A DNA stretch of 51,803 nucleotides from Limosilactobacillus avistercoris (lineage in GTDB: Bacteria > Bacillota > Bacilli > Lactobacillales > Lactobacillaceae). This document shows, in pieces, positions 15,498-22,662 of the stretch. A program made the translations under genes and the position numbers. The stretch is taken from NCBI RefSeq assembly GCF_014836425.1, contig NZ_JACSQW010000012.1, positions 1 to 51,803 on the forward strand, read 5' to 3'. Numbering within the stretch: the first letter of the stretch is position 1; every line of letters starts with the position of its first letter. Under the pieces are notes generated by a model. The model was not told where the DNA came from. It worked only from the letters and a program-made list of their open reading frames with translations, and ran no database searches.

Positions 15498-15713
15498 CGA
15501 ACATTATCAATAATAAATAGTATATTGTTCGTACTTTACACTATTTATGTTTTTTTCTTAACATTCAGTCAAAATATATAAGTATTGTTCGCAAATTAGC
15601 TAATATTAACTTGCCTTTTTGAGCTAAAAAGGGTATAATGTTCGTATAATAAAGATTACTGGGTATAAATAGCCATTAGATGTTCGTCTATTGGCTATTT
15701 TTTATATAACTAA
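15498..15713 (+). promoter_or_regulatory. Late control region: five TGTTCG sites, promoter and attenuator
   Basis: TGTTCG occurs inverted at 15498-15503 and direct at 15526, 15586, 15639 and 15681. The promoter is TTGCCT (15611-15616), 17 bases, TATAAT (15634-15639), and the fourth site touches its -10. In the leader, 15667-15680 pairs with 15687-15700 around the loop TGTTCG and is followed by six T, an intrinsic attenuator 26 bases before the terS start. Probably the switch that turns on packaging and capsid genes; the ArpU-like protein or a helper factor may bind. Confidence 0.7.
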
Positions 15714-15725
15714 GGTGGTGAATGT

Positions 15726-16214
15726 ATGGCTGGAGCAAAAATTAAACCAGTAGAAAAGTTAAGAGGCCACTGGACGAAAGATCAGTTAGCAGATCGTGAA
15801 GAAGTCCAGAATAACCTTAAAAAAAACTATGATTCAATTGATGAAACAGTGCCCGAAGAGTTACACGGTTACGCCCGTAAGGAATGGCAAAAGATCGTGC
15901 CCCTGCTCAAAAAGGAAACACCAGCAAGCAACCTAGACCGTAGCCAATTAATTAATTACTGTGTCCTAGCACAGACAGTCCACACCTGCCAAAAGTATAT
16001 CCTTCAAGATGGCTTGTGTGTCATGACTTCGCAAGGCACTAAGAAGATCAATCCATACTTCAATATGCAAGACAAGGCCATTAAGAATATGCGTGCCATT
16101 GCTAGTGACTTCGGACTGAACATTAGCAGCCGGGCCAAGTTAGAGAACCAGAAGGTAAAGCAACAAGACCCCGAAGACCCGTTTGCTGCCTTCTTAGAAG
16201 ATGATGCCGGGTGA
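15726..16214 (+). CDS. Terminase small subunit (P27 family)
   Basis: A 162-residue DNA-recognition subunit of the packaging motor, of the P27-type TerS family (LRGHWTKDQLADRE, PEELHGYARKEWQKIVP, and the C-terminal SDFGLNISSRAKL). AAGGTGG lies about 8 bases before ATG 15726, and the stop overlaps the terL start (GTGA). In the cf-PICI model this element-specific TerS makes packaging selective for satellite DNA over helper DNA. Confidence 0.92.
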   Translation: MAGAKIKPVEKLRGHWTKDQLADREEVQNNLKKNYDSIDETVPEELHGYARKEWQKIVPLLKKETPASNLDRSQLINYCVLAQTVHTCQKYILQDGLCVMTSQGTKKINPYFNMQDKAIKNMRAIASDFGLNISSRAKLENQKVKQQDPEDPFAAFLEDDAG

Positions 16215-17911
16215 TTAAATACGTTGATGATGTATTATCTGGCAAGATCGTAGCTGGCAAGAAGATACGCCTAGCCTGTGAACGCTACAAGCGTGATTTA
16301 GAGCGTTCAAAGAGTGACGACTTCCCCTTCTACTATGATGAAAAGATGGCACGTAAAGCCTGCCAGTTCGTCCAGATGTTGCCATTAACCGATGGTGGAA
16401 AGTTTCACTTAGCAGAATACCAAGAATGGATTGTAAGCGAGTTATACGGCTGGCGAGTTAAGGAAACGGGAGAACGGCGTTATACACAGGGTATGGTATC
16501 AATGGCCCGTAAGTCTGGTAAAACTTACCTAGCTGCTTCCCTGGCCGCTATTGGCTTGATGATGGAAAACAAACCGGCTAAGAACCGCCAAGTCCTATTC
16601 GTCTCAAATGCACTGAAACAAGCTAAGCTGGGGTACAATATGCTTTCGAGTAGTCTTAGACAGGTTCAAAAGACTAGCCGTCTAGTCCGTCACCGAGTTA
16701 AGGTGCAAAAAGAACGGATTACTGATCTACCTACCGATAGTTTTGCTACGGCCCTAGCTAGTGACACCAATACACTTGATGGTTACGCCGGGACAACGAT
16801 TATCCTAGACGAATACGCCGCCGCCAAAGATCGCAAGGTATATGATGTTTTGAAGTCTGGACAAGCCCAGGAGCCTAACAGTCTGCTATTGATTATTTCA
16901 ACCAGTGGCCTAGATTTGAATGTTCCTATGTACACTGAATATAAGATGTTAAGCGATGTGTTAGCTGGTAAGAAGCAAGCAGATCGCTATTTTATTGCTA
17001 TCTGGGAGCTGGACGACCGTAAAGAAGTTACTAATCCTAAAACCTGGATTAAAGCTAATCCTATCTTTGAAATTCCAGCAATTAAGAAGCGTATGCAACC
17101 TAAAATTCAAGATGATGTGGATTTAGGAATAGCGCAAGATGATTTAATACCAGTCTTAACTAAAAACTTTAATATGTGGCTTCAAGCTGCCGATGATTCC
17201 TATATTAGTGTGGACGACTGGGATAAAACCGAAATAGATGCCCCCGACACCACCGGACGTGATGTCTATATTGGCGTGGATATGAGTAAGACCAACGACT
17301 TAACGGTGATTAGTTGGGTAGTTCCAATTGATGGCCGTTTTTACGTGGATTCTCATTCGTGGGTAGGCACTAAGTATGGTTTAGATCGCAAGATTAAGTT
17401 AGACGGCTTCAATTACCGGGCTGGTGAGAAGCGTGGTGAGTGTTCTATCACTACCCTAGAAAGTGGCGTAATTGATACCGATGATGTGTTCAGTTACCTA
17501 GTTAATCTAAGCAATAAGAACCACTGGAAACCGATTATCTGTTATGACCCCTATAACTTCAATGATATTTTAACCAAGATTGAAAAACAGATGCCTAACT
17601 GGGATATGCGAGCCGTAAGACAAGGTAGTTTGACGCTCAATGTTCCTACCCGTGATTTTAGAGACAAGCTGTTTCAAAAGAAGATCATTCATGGCAATAA
17701 CAAATTGCTTCGCTACTCAATGATTAATGCCCGGATCAAAGAAGATAACAACGGCTGGCAACTACAAAAGAAAAGCCGTAACTCTAACAGCCGGATTGAC
17801 CCGGCGGCTGCCCTTATGAATGCTTATGTATTCGCCCGTTCTTACTTTGATGACCAGGAAAAGAGTAAGACGCTCAATGACTTCTATTCCAGTTCAGAGT
17901 TTTTGCAATGA
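16211..17911 (+). CDS. Terminase large subunit (ATPase and nuclease)
   Basis: This 566-residue motor protein has Walker A ARKSGKT (about 99-105), Walker B TIILDEYAA (about 196-204) and a C-terminal RNase H-like nuclease beginning DVYIGVDMSKTND (D357). It is of the HK97/P27 type that pairs with HNH proteins. GTG 16211 overlaps the terS stop. It cuts concatemers and pumps DNA into the prohead through the portal encoded downstream. SaPIs of the classic kind lack their own TerL, so its presence marks the capsid-forming class. Confidence 0.95.
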   Translation: MIKYVDDVLSGKIVAGKKIRLACERYKRDLERSKSDDFPFYYDEKMARKACQFVQMLPLTDGGKFHLAEYQEWIVSELYGWRVKETGERRYTQGMVSMARKSGKTYLAASLAAIGLMMENKPAKNRQVLFVSNALKQAKLGYNMLSSSLRQVQKTSRLVRHRVKVQKERITDLPTDSFATALASDTNTLDGYAGTTIILDEYAAAKDRKVYDVLKSGQAQEPNSLLLIISTSGLDLNVPMYTEYKMLSDVLAGKKQADRYFIAIWELDDRKEVTNPKTWIKANPIFEIPAIKKRMQPKIQDDVDLGIAQDDLIPVLTKNFNMWLQAADDSYISVDDWDKTEIDAPDTTGRDVYIGVDMSKTNDLTVISWVVPIDGRFYVDSHSWVGTKYGLDRKIKLDGFNYRAGEKRGECSITTLESGVIDTDDVFSYLVNLSNKNHWKPIICYDPYNFNDILTKIEKQMPNWDMRAVRQGSLTLNVPTRDFRDKLFQKKIIHGNNKLLRYSMINARIKEDNNGWQLQKKSRNSNSRIDPAAALMNAYVFARSYFDDQEKSKTLNDFYSSSEFLQ

Positions 17912-17929
17912 AAGGTGGTGAGATTTTTA

Positions 17930-19063
17930 ATGAGTTTGTTTGATAACTGGTTTAGTAAGAATACGACTACAACCAATCATGACCCGTTTCTTGATGCGTT
18001 GGTTAGCATTTCAAGTGACGACCCCTATGCCTATGTATCACCATCAAACTTGCGCAATAGCGATGTTTTTACGGCAATCAACATTATTGCCAGTGACATT
18101 GCTTCAAACCCTGTTCTGTGTGATACGGACGTAATCAATAAAGAGATTAACAGTAGCCCGAACGACACGATGGACGGTTTCCATTTCAAATTCGCTCTGG
18201 CCGCTAATATGCTACTGAATGGTAATTCGTTTGCTGAAATACTGCCTAACCATAACTTGCGGTTTATTCCTAACAATCAAATGACCGTAAGCCAAGACAC
18301 CATTACCGGGCGGTTAAAGTATACCTACTCACCTAACGGGAAAATTAAGCGAGTGATTCCACCGAACAAGGTGCTGCACTTCAAATATTTCACCCTTGAC
18401 GGTGTATCTGGATTAAGCCCCCTGTATGCGTTGAAAGATGAGCTAGGAGTACAAAACGCTGGCAACAAGCTACTACTTAACTTCTTTAACAATGGGATTC
18501 ACGGTACAACGGTGGTCAAGGTCAATCAAGCTGATCTAAACCCCGAAAGCATTAAAAACATTCGTAAGAAGTTCGATGATGCTAATTCCGGGCCTAACTC
18601 AATGAAAACCGTTGTGGTAGATGATTCTATGGACGTTAGCAACCTGTCACTCAATACAGACGTACTTAAACTGGTCAACTCTAACGACTGGACGACAAGA
18701 CAGATTGCCAAGGCGTTTGGTCTGCCCGTTGAGCGGTTAGGGCTTGAAAACGAGCATAGCAACCAGCAACAAAGTAACCTGCAATACTTACAAAGTACCC
18801 TGCAACACTACTTTGATTGTTTTACAAGTGAACTATCGAAGAAGTTTGGTAAGGACTTTACCTTTAATACCGACAAGCTGCTAAGCCTTGATCCTGCTAC
18901 CATTCAACAGCAAGCAATTGACGGCTATAATAACGGCTTGCTGACCAGGAATGAAGCCCGTAGCAAGTTAGGGTTGCCACCGACTAGCGATGGTGACAGC
19001 TTTAACGATGATTCAGAGAAAGGAATGAATGAAAATAATGGAAGATCGCCGATTAACGATTAA
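17930..19063 (+). CDS. HK97-family portal protein
   Basis: This 377-residue portal shows the family pattern: SDVFTAINIIASDIAS near the N terminus, the wing/stem region with LLLNFFNNG, and the clip and tail end RQIAKAFGLPVERLG followed by NLQYLQSTLQHYF. Twelve copies form the DNA channel at one vertex. ATG 17930 follows AAAGGTGG by 11 bases; GTG codons overlapping the RBS are less likely. It is slightly shorter than typical phage portals (about 400 residues). The last 35 bases overlap the protease-capsid gene. Confidence 0.92.
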   Translation: MSLFDNWFSKNTTTTNHDPFLDALVSISSDDPYAYVSPSNLRNSDVFTAINIIASDIASNPVLCDTDVINKEINSSPNDTMDGFHFKFALAANMLLNGNSFAEILPNHNLRFIPNNQMTVSQDTITGRLKYTYSPNGKIKRVIPPNKVLHFKYFTLDGVSGLSPLYALKDELGVQNAGNKLLLNFFNNGIHGTTVVKVNQADLNPESIKNIRKKFDDANSGPNSMKTVVVDDSMDVSNLSLNTDVLKLVNSNDWTTRQIAKAFGLPVERLGLENEHSNQQQSNLQYLQSTLQHYFDCFTSELSKKFGKDFTFNTDKLLSLDPATIQQQAIDGYNNGLLTRNEARSKLGLPPTSDGDSFNDDSEKGMNENNGRSPIND

Positions 19064-20597
19064 CGCTGAATTGCGAGCAGCAGAACCGACCCCACAGCCG
19101 ACTGCACAGCCCACTGACAGCGATAAGCAGGATAAGACAGATAATTCACCACAACCTGCTAAAACGGCCCAGAACAGCCCGAAGAAGCTCTCCGGTTATG
19201 CGATTGTTTGGAATACTCCTAGCAAGGATTTAGGGGGCTTCAAAGAAGTTGTTTCACCGGACGCTCTTAAAGGCGTTGACCTGTCTAATGTATTAATGCT
19301 CAATGACCATGACTATACACAAGTTCTGGCAAGTGTTAAGGCTGGCACCTTAAAGCTAACTCCAGATGATAAGGGGCTGCACTTCGATGCCACCCTGCCA
19401 GACACTACTACCGCCAACGATGTATTCGCCAATGTTAAGGCTGGCAACTTAGACAGTTGCTCATTCAGTTTTGATGTGGACGATGGTTCCGACAAGTGGG
19501 AAAAGGACGACCAGGGGAATATCACCCGGACTATCAATCAGATTAAAGACCTGTTTGATGTATCTGTGGTGGCCGTGCCTGCTTATGATTCAACCAACGT
19601 AGATGCCGACAATTCAGACAACCAAAATGTAAATGTTAATACACGTTCCTATGAAAAGTTTATCAAGGGGGAAAACAAGAAGATGACTGAAAAGACTATT
19701 ATTGATAACAACGAAAAGACTGAAACCCGTAGCTTTGAAGACTTTATTCGCTCTCACGGTGAAATGCGAGACGGTTTGAAAACTTCCGGTGCTACTGCCG
19801 TAATTCCACAAGAAGTTGTAACGCCTGTCTTAGAGTTAAAGAACAGCAAGTATAATCTGGCTCAATACGCTACTGTTAAGACCGTTTCTGCTGGTTCCGG
19901 TCACTACCCAATCGCTAAGCGCAACAATAAGGCGGTCCTTGCTACGAAGGAAGAATTGGCCGACATTGCGGACGTTGACGCTAATATGTTTAAAGACGTG
20001 CCGTTTGATGTGAAGACCCGTGCTGGTAAGATTGCCCTATCAAACGAAATCGTAGAAGATGCTGCCGTTGATATTGTGGCTGAAGTTAAGAACCAACTGC
20101 AAAAGCTGGTTGACAACACCGATAATCAAAACATTATGAAGGTGCTGACCAGTGACACGTTCAAGAAGGAAACTGCTACTGCCACCGATGATTTAAAGAA
20201 GATCTTCAACGTTGAATTAGACCCTGCCTTAAACAAGATGTGGTTAGTCAACCAGTCTGGATTTAACTACCTGGATACTTTGAAGGACAGCGAAGGCCGT
20301 TACCTGCTGCAACCTAACCCAACCGCTGCTAGTGGTTTCTCACTGTTTGGTGCCCCAGTGGTAGTGATTAGTGATGCGGTTATGCCTAACAATGCTGACG
20401 GTTCATTCCCGATGATTGCTGGTGACATTTCCGAAGCCGTTGCCGTTTTCCGGCGATCACAATTACTCGCCCAGTGGGATAAGTTCGATCAATTTGCACA
20501 AGGTTTATCTGTCATTGTTCGTTCTGATTATGAACCTATTTCAAGTGACGCTGCTATTAACGTCTCACTTTCCGCTACCAAGCCTGCTGGCAAGTAG
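19029..20597 (+). CDS. Prohead protease fused to the major capsid protein
   Basis: The 522 residues join two HK97-type head proteins. Residues about 52-200 form a prohead protease (GYAIVWNTPSKDLGG, catalytic H94 in NDHDYTQVL, Ser near 143 in SCSFSFDV, ending LFDVSVVAVPAY). From about 219 to 515 comes the major capsid protein (MTEKTIID... then GSGHYPIAKRN, KIALSNEIVEDA, FGAPVVVISDAVMP). Residues 18-52 form a Pro/Thr/Gln-rich linker. An internal ATG (19683) preceded by AAGGGGG could make free capsid protein; otherwise the protease must cut itself off. The start is ATG 19029; ATG 19038 is an alternative. Confidence 0.92.
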   Translation: MKIMEDRRLTINAELRAAEPTPQPTAQPTDSDKQDKTDNSPQPAKTAQNSPKKLSGYAIVWNTPSKDLGGFKEVVSPDALKGVDLSNVLMLNDHDYTQVLASVKAGTLKLTPDDKGLHFDATLPDTTTANDVFANVKAGNLDSCSFSFDVDDGSDKWEKDDQGNITRTINQIKDLFDVSVVAVPAYDSTNVDADNSDNQNVNVNTRSYEKFIKGENKKMTEKTIIDNNEKTETRSFEDFIRSHGEMRDGLKTSGATAVIPQEVVTPVLELKNSKYNLAQYATVKTVSAGSGHYPIAKRNNKAVLATKEELADIADVDANMFKDVPFDVKTRAGKIALSNEIVEDAAVDIVAEVKNQLQKLVDNTDNQNIMKVLTSDTFKKETATATDDLKKIFNVELDPALNKMWLVNQSGFNYLDTLKDSEGRYLLQPNPTAASGFSLFGAPVVVISDAVMPNNADGSFPMIAGDISEAVAVFRRSQLLAQWDKFDQFAQGLSVIVRSDYEPISSDAAINVSLSATKPAGK

Positions 20598-20624
20598 CCA
20601 ATAATATAGTAACAGTCAATTCAA

Positions 20625-20667
20625 AGAGCCTACCTATTCGTTATGAGTGGGTAGGCTCTTATTTTGT
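20625..20667 (+). terminator. Terminator after the capsid gene
   Basis: AAGAGCCTACC (20625-20635) pairs with GGTAGGCTCTT (20651-20661), followed by ATTTTG. It lies between capsid and connector and may lower connector transcription relative to capsid. Confidence 0.78.
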
Positions 20668-20682
20668 TAGGAGTGATATAAA

Positions 20683-20985
20683 ATGACAGATACAATAAAC
20701 AATCAACCCGAAATCAGTGTTGACACCATCAAAGACGCTTTGAGAATTGATGGTAATGAAGATGATGTATTGATTCAAAGCTATATTAATACTGCCAAGA
20801 ATTATGTAGCCAGTGCTATTGTTGATAGCCAGCCTAATGATGAATTAACCAAAAATACTAAATATCGTTTGGCAGTAATTATCTTAGTTCAGTTCTGGTA
20901 TAGCAACCGCACAACTGATATGAAGAAGACACCATACCAAGTTCGCTCACTGATTCAACAATTACGTGGTGAATATTGGCAGTAA
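20683..20985 (+). CDS. Head-tail connector (gp6-like)
   Basis: The 100-residue helical protein follows the gp6/gp15 adaptor pattern: VDTIKDALRIDGNEDDVLIQSYI, then AKNYVASAI and LAVIILVQFWYSNR. It forms the ring below the portal that accepts the head-closure protein (14358) and then a tail, which must come from a helper. TTAGGAGTG precedes ATG 20683. Confidence 0.85.
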   Translation: MTDTINNQPEISVDTIKDALRIDGNEDDVLIQSYINTAKNYVASAIVDSQPNDELTKNTKYRLAVIILVQFWYSNRTTDMKKTPYQVRSLIQQLRGEYWQ

Positions 20986-21003
20986 TTCATTAAACGAATA
21001 ATA

Positions 21004-21100
21004 TAGAGAAAATTATTCATAAATGTTATAATAATGATGTGCTTTGAAAGGCACAAACAAAAAGAAAGGTGGTGAAAATCCACCTTCTTTGTAGATTTTT
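21004..21100 (+). ncRNA. Candidate short transcript between connector and ArpU-like gene
   Basis: TAGAGA (21004-21009), 17 bases and TATAAT (21027-21032) give a possible promoter. The expected transcript from about 21039 starts with hairpin 21039-21054, then a long hairpin (21061-21072 with 21080-21090) whose downstream side is T-rich (TTTTTT at 21096-21101). This makes a 60-nt RNA, or an attenuated leader for the ArpU-like gene. Confidence 0.4.
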
Positions 21101-21206
21101 TCTTTGTTCAATGATGTAGTTGTTTATGTTGAAACAAGCAACCAGATTTTACAAACATCATTTGACTTTGTTAATCGATTTTTTCATCTACTAATAAAAT
21201 AGCTGA

Positions 21207-21284
21207 AGTTACAGAGCTTTGCTCACCAGGCAACTGGCAGAGTTGTACGTAACTATTAAGGCGTCGTTAATTGCGACGCTTTTC
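21207..21284 (+). ncRNA. Compact structured RNA with GNRA loop, ending in a terminator
   Basis: AGTTAC (21207-21212) pairs with GTAACT (21249-21254). Inside lie GAGC-TTT-GCTC (21214-21224) and CCAG-GCAA-CTGG (21226-21237, a GNRA tetraloop), giving a small multi-branch fold. A terminator follows: GCGTCG/CGACGC (21261-21266 with 21274-21279) plus TTTTC. Fold followed by terminator, 40 bases before a gene, is the layout of a leader control element. It matches no class I can name. Confidence 0.4.
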
Positions 21285-21322
21285 TTATATACCCAGTAAT
21301 CACATTAAAGGTGGTTACAATT

Positions 21323-21739
21323 ATGCGAAAAGATATTAAAAAGATACGTCAAGTATTAAAAGACTATGCACAATTAAAAAAGGATCTAGCACTAATCAAT
21401 GCACGTAATACACTGATTAGTAGTCCTTCATTTGAAGGTGTTAGTTCTCACAGCAATACTAATCATACTGAAATTAAATTCGTCAATCACGCTGATTTAA
21501 ACTGGCGATTACACCACGTGGAAGAAGCAATTAACAATATTGAAGATTCTAAATACCGATTTATTATTAATAAGTACATAATCAACAAAAAGTACAATCG
21601 TCAAGAACTATGTGACCGATACAATATTGGCTTGCGAAGCTTTAACAGTATGAAAAATCGTGCATTAGTTGAATTTGCCAAAAATTATGGTATGGATCAG
21701 CTCTTAGATGAAATGAAAAAGCCACAGGTGTATGATTGA
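21323..21739 (+). CDS. ArpU/RinA-like late transcription regulator
   Basis: This 138-residue protein has an N-terminal helical region (KKIRQVLKDYAQLKKDLALINAR) and a C-terminal sigma-like helix-turn-helix (YIINKKYNRQELCDRYNIGLRSFNSMKNRALVEFA), the pattern of phage ArpU regulators that turn on late genes. AAAGGTGG 8 bases upstream fixes ATG 21323. Normally such genes precede terS; here it is the last gene before attR. The TGTTCG sites before terS are its most likely targets. Confidence 0.75.
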   Translation: MRKDIKKIRQVLKDYAQLKKDLALINARNTLISSPSFEGVSSHSNTNHTEIKFVNHADLNWRLHHVEEAINNIEDSKYRFIINKYIINKKYNRQELCDRYNIGLRSFNSMKNRALVEFAKNYGMDQLLDEMKKPQVYD

Positions 21740-21749
21740 TTATCTTATG

Positions 21750-21833
21750 TTGACTAGCAGGCCAATGATTGGTACAATGAATCTTGTCGTTATTTTTATC
21801 TCAAGGGCGCTCTCACAGTAGAGCGCCTTTTTT
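21750..21833 (+). ncRNA. Promoter-terminator cassette near attR (candidate ~50-nt RNA)
   Basis: TTGACT (21750-21755), exactly 17 bases, TACAAT (21773-21778) form a strong promoter. The transcript from about 21785 meets an intrinsic terminator at 21806-21827 (GGCGCTC/GAGCGCC) plus TTTTTT. No ORF of note lies between. It may encode a small RNA, or guard the junction from read-through. Confidence 0.5.
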
Positions 21834-21852
21834 ATTACACTAAATTTAAAAT

Positions 21853-21881
21853 AAAAAAACCATCACGTTTTGTTGTGATGG
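21853..21881 (-). terminator. Leftward terminator supplied by the element after tmRNA
   Basis: Read leftward, CCATCAC (21881-21875) pairs with GTGATGG (21866-21860), followed by seven T. The only transcript coming this way is tmRNA, whose gene ends 146 bases upstream, so this hairpin replaces the native terminator that the insertion moved away. Confidence 0.7.
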
Positions 21882-21882
21882 C

Positions 21883-21964
21883 CACGCCCAGACAATATTT
21901 AATTTCTATACAACATTTCATACAACATTTATTTGCAATTCAATGCTATTTATTGAAAGTTGTA
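21883..21964. promoter_or_regulatory. Right arm-type integrase sites
   Basis: TACAACAT at 21909-21916 and 21921-21928 (12 bases apart), inverted TACAAC at 21964-21959, and the inverted CTGGGCGT motif at 21883-21896. They mirror the left end and are likely contacts for integrase and its accessory factor. Confidence 0.6.
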
Positions 21965-22024
21965 TTTCTCAAAGCCTTATTATATCGGCGTTTTGAAGTT
22001 GCTTACTACTCAATGCAACCCCAC

Positions 22025-22042
22025 AATGGAGATGACGGGAGT
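22025..22042. repeat. attR core within the 3' end of ssrA
   Basis: The 18 bases are identical to 8237-8254. Integration rebuilt a full tmRNA 3' end here, with the acceptor stem and T-arm on this side. Confidence 0.88.
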
Positions 22043-22398
22043 CGAACCCGTGTCCAAGCATATCGCCATTTCAATCTCTACGTTCGTATCTCAACTATTT
22101 AAATTTCATTAGCCAAAACGCCGTTGATCAGGGCAACCATGACTAACTAGCTTGGTAATCTCTTCTTAATGCTTCAAGCCTGAGCATTAAGCGTAGTCCA
22201 CTATTTTATGAAACCCATCACTGCATCATGGACGAACCCAGGATGGATTTACGCGCGCTACTTGTTAGGCAGCGTATGCGTAAGAGTTTGAATTATTGTT
22301 TGCAGTTATAATTTAAAACTGAGCGTTTTTACGAAGACGCAACCTTCGAAACGCAATTGAAACTCGACCTATACCTGTCGAATCCAAAAAACATCCCC
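22027..22398 (-). ncRNA. ssrA: tmRNA
   Basis: The 372-nt RNA starts GGGGATG (22398-22392) and ends CATCTCCA (22034-22027), which pair as the acceptor stem. TTCGACTCC near the 3' end is the T-arm. The tag reading frame near 22286 starts at a GCA resume codon and gives ANNNSNSYAYAA followed by TAA. CCA is not encoded. It rescues stalled ribosomes with SmpB (39389). TACAAT about 20 bases upstream is a likely -10. Its 3' end is the attachment site of the island. Confidence 0.96.
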
Positions 22399-22470
22399 AA
22401 GATACTGTATTAATTGTATCATTGAAGTGGCTTAATTGCACTACTTAGACTTATTTTTATTCTAAGAAAG

Positions 22471-22516
22471 AACTCCCAACTAGATGCACTTAACACCTAG
22501 TTGGGAGTTTTATTTG
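22471..22516. terminator. Strong hairpin between tmRNA and the Apf gene
   Basis: A perfect 13-bp stem (22471-22483 with 22497-22509), followed rightward by TTTTATTTG and leftward by TTCTTTCTT. It ends the Apf transcript coming from the right. Confidence 0.75.
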
Positions 22517-22529
22517 TTAGGATTAACGT

Positions 22530-22660
22530 TCTAGGCAACATAGCCGAAATGTGTTTACCAGGAACCTGCTAGAGTTAGCAAACTCCTTCCTAGGCGCAAG
22601 ACGCCTTCGTCAGGAGAAATTGCTAACTTTCCGCAGGCTCTTCGCTGGCTCACACTCTAC
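22530..22660 (-). repeat. Intergenic hairpin repeat, copy A
   Basis: About 130 bases, nearly the same as 39255-39386. It holds nested inverted segments (CCAG...CTGG, GTTAGCAA...TTGCTAAC, CTCCT...AGGAG). Its GAGTGTGAGCC end starts 5 bases after the Apf stop codon. Confidence 0.8.
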
Positions 22661-22662
22661 TT

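Larger units (their letters stand above)
8237..22024. mobile_element. cf-PICI-like phage satellite integrated in ssrA (about 13.8 kb)
   Basis: The element runs from the left repeat (8237-8254) to the right repeat (22025-22042), which are identical over 18 bases. Its leftward part holds the integrase and repressor. Its rightward part holds an AlpA-like protein, small unknown proteins, Prim-Pol and D5 helicase, head closure, HNH, TerS, TerL, portal, protease-capsid, connector and an ArpU-like regulator. Tail, baseplate, holin, endolysin and DNA-polymerase genes are absent. This matches the capsid-forming class of phage-inducible chromosomal islands: own capsid and packaging, helper-supplied tails and lysis. 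A decayed prophage is the alternative, but no gene is visibly broken and the regulatory regions look intact. Confidence 0.85.

Noticed and set aside
20986-21322. Large ornate phage RNAs (GOLLD or ROOL type)
   Set aside because: Those RNAs are several hundred bases to near 1 kb long. This gap is 337 bases and already broken by terminator-like hairpins.
8237-22042. Complete prophage
   Set aside because: No tail tube, tape measure, baseplate, holin or endolysin genes, and the span between attL and attR is only 13.8 kb.
21875-22102. A 75-codon rightward ORF across attR
   Set aside because: It crosses the attachment site and the antisense strand of tmRNA and has no RBS.
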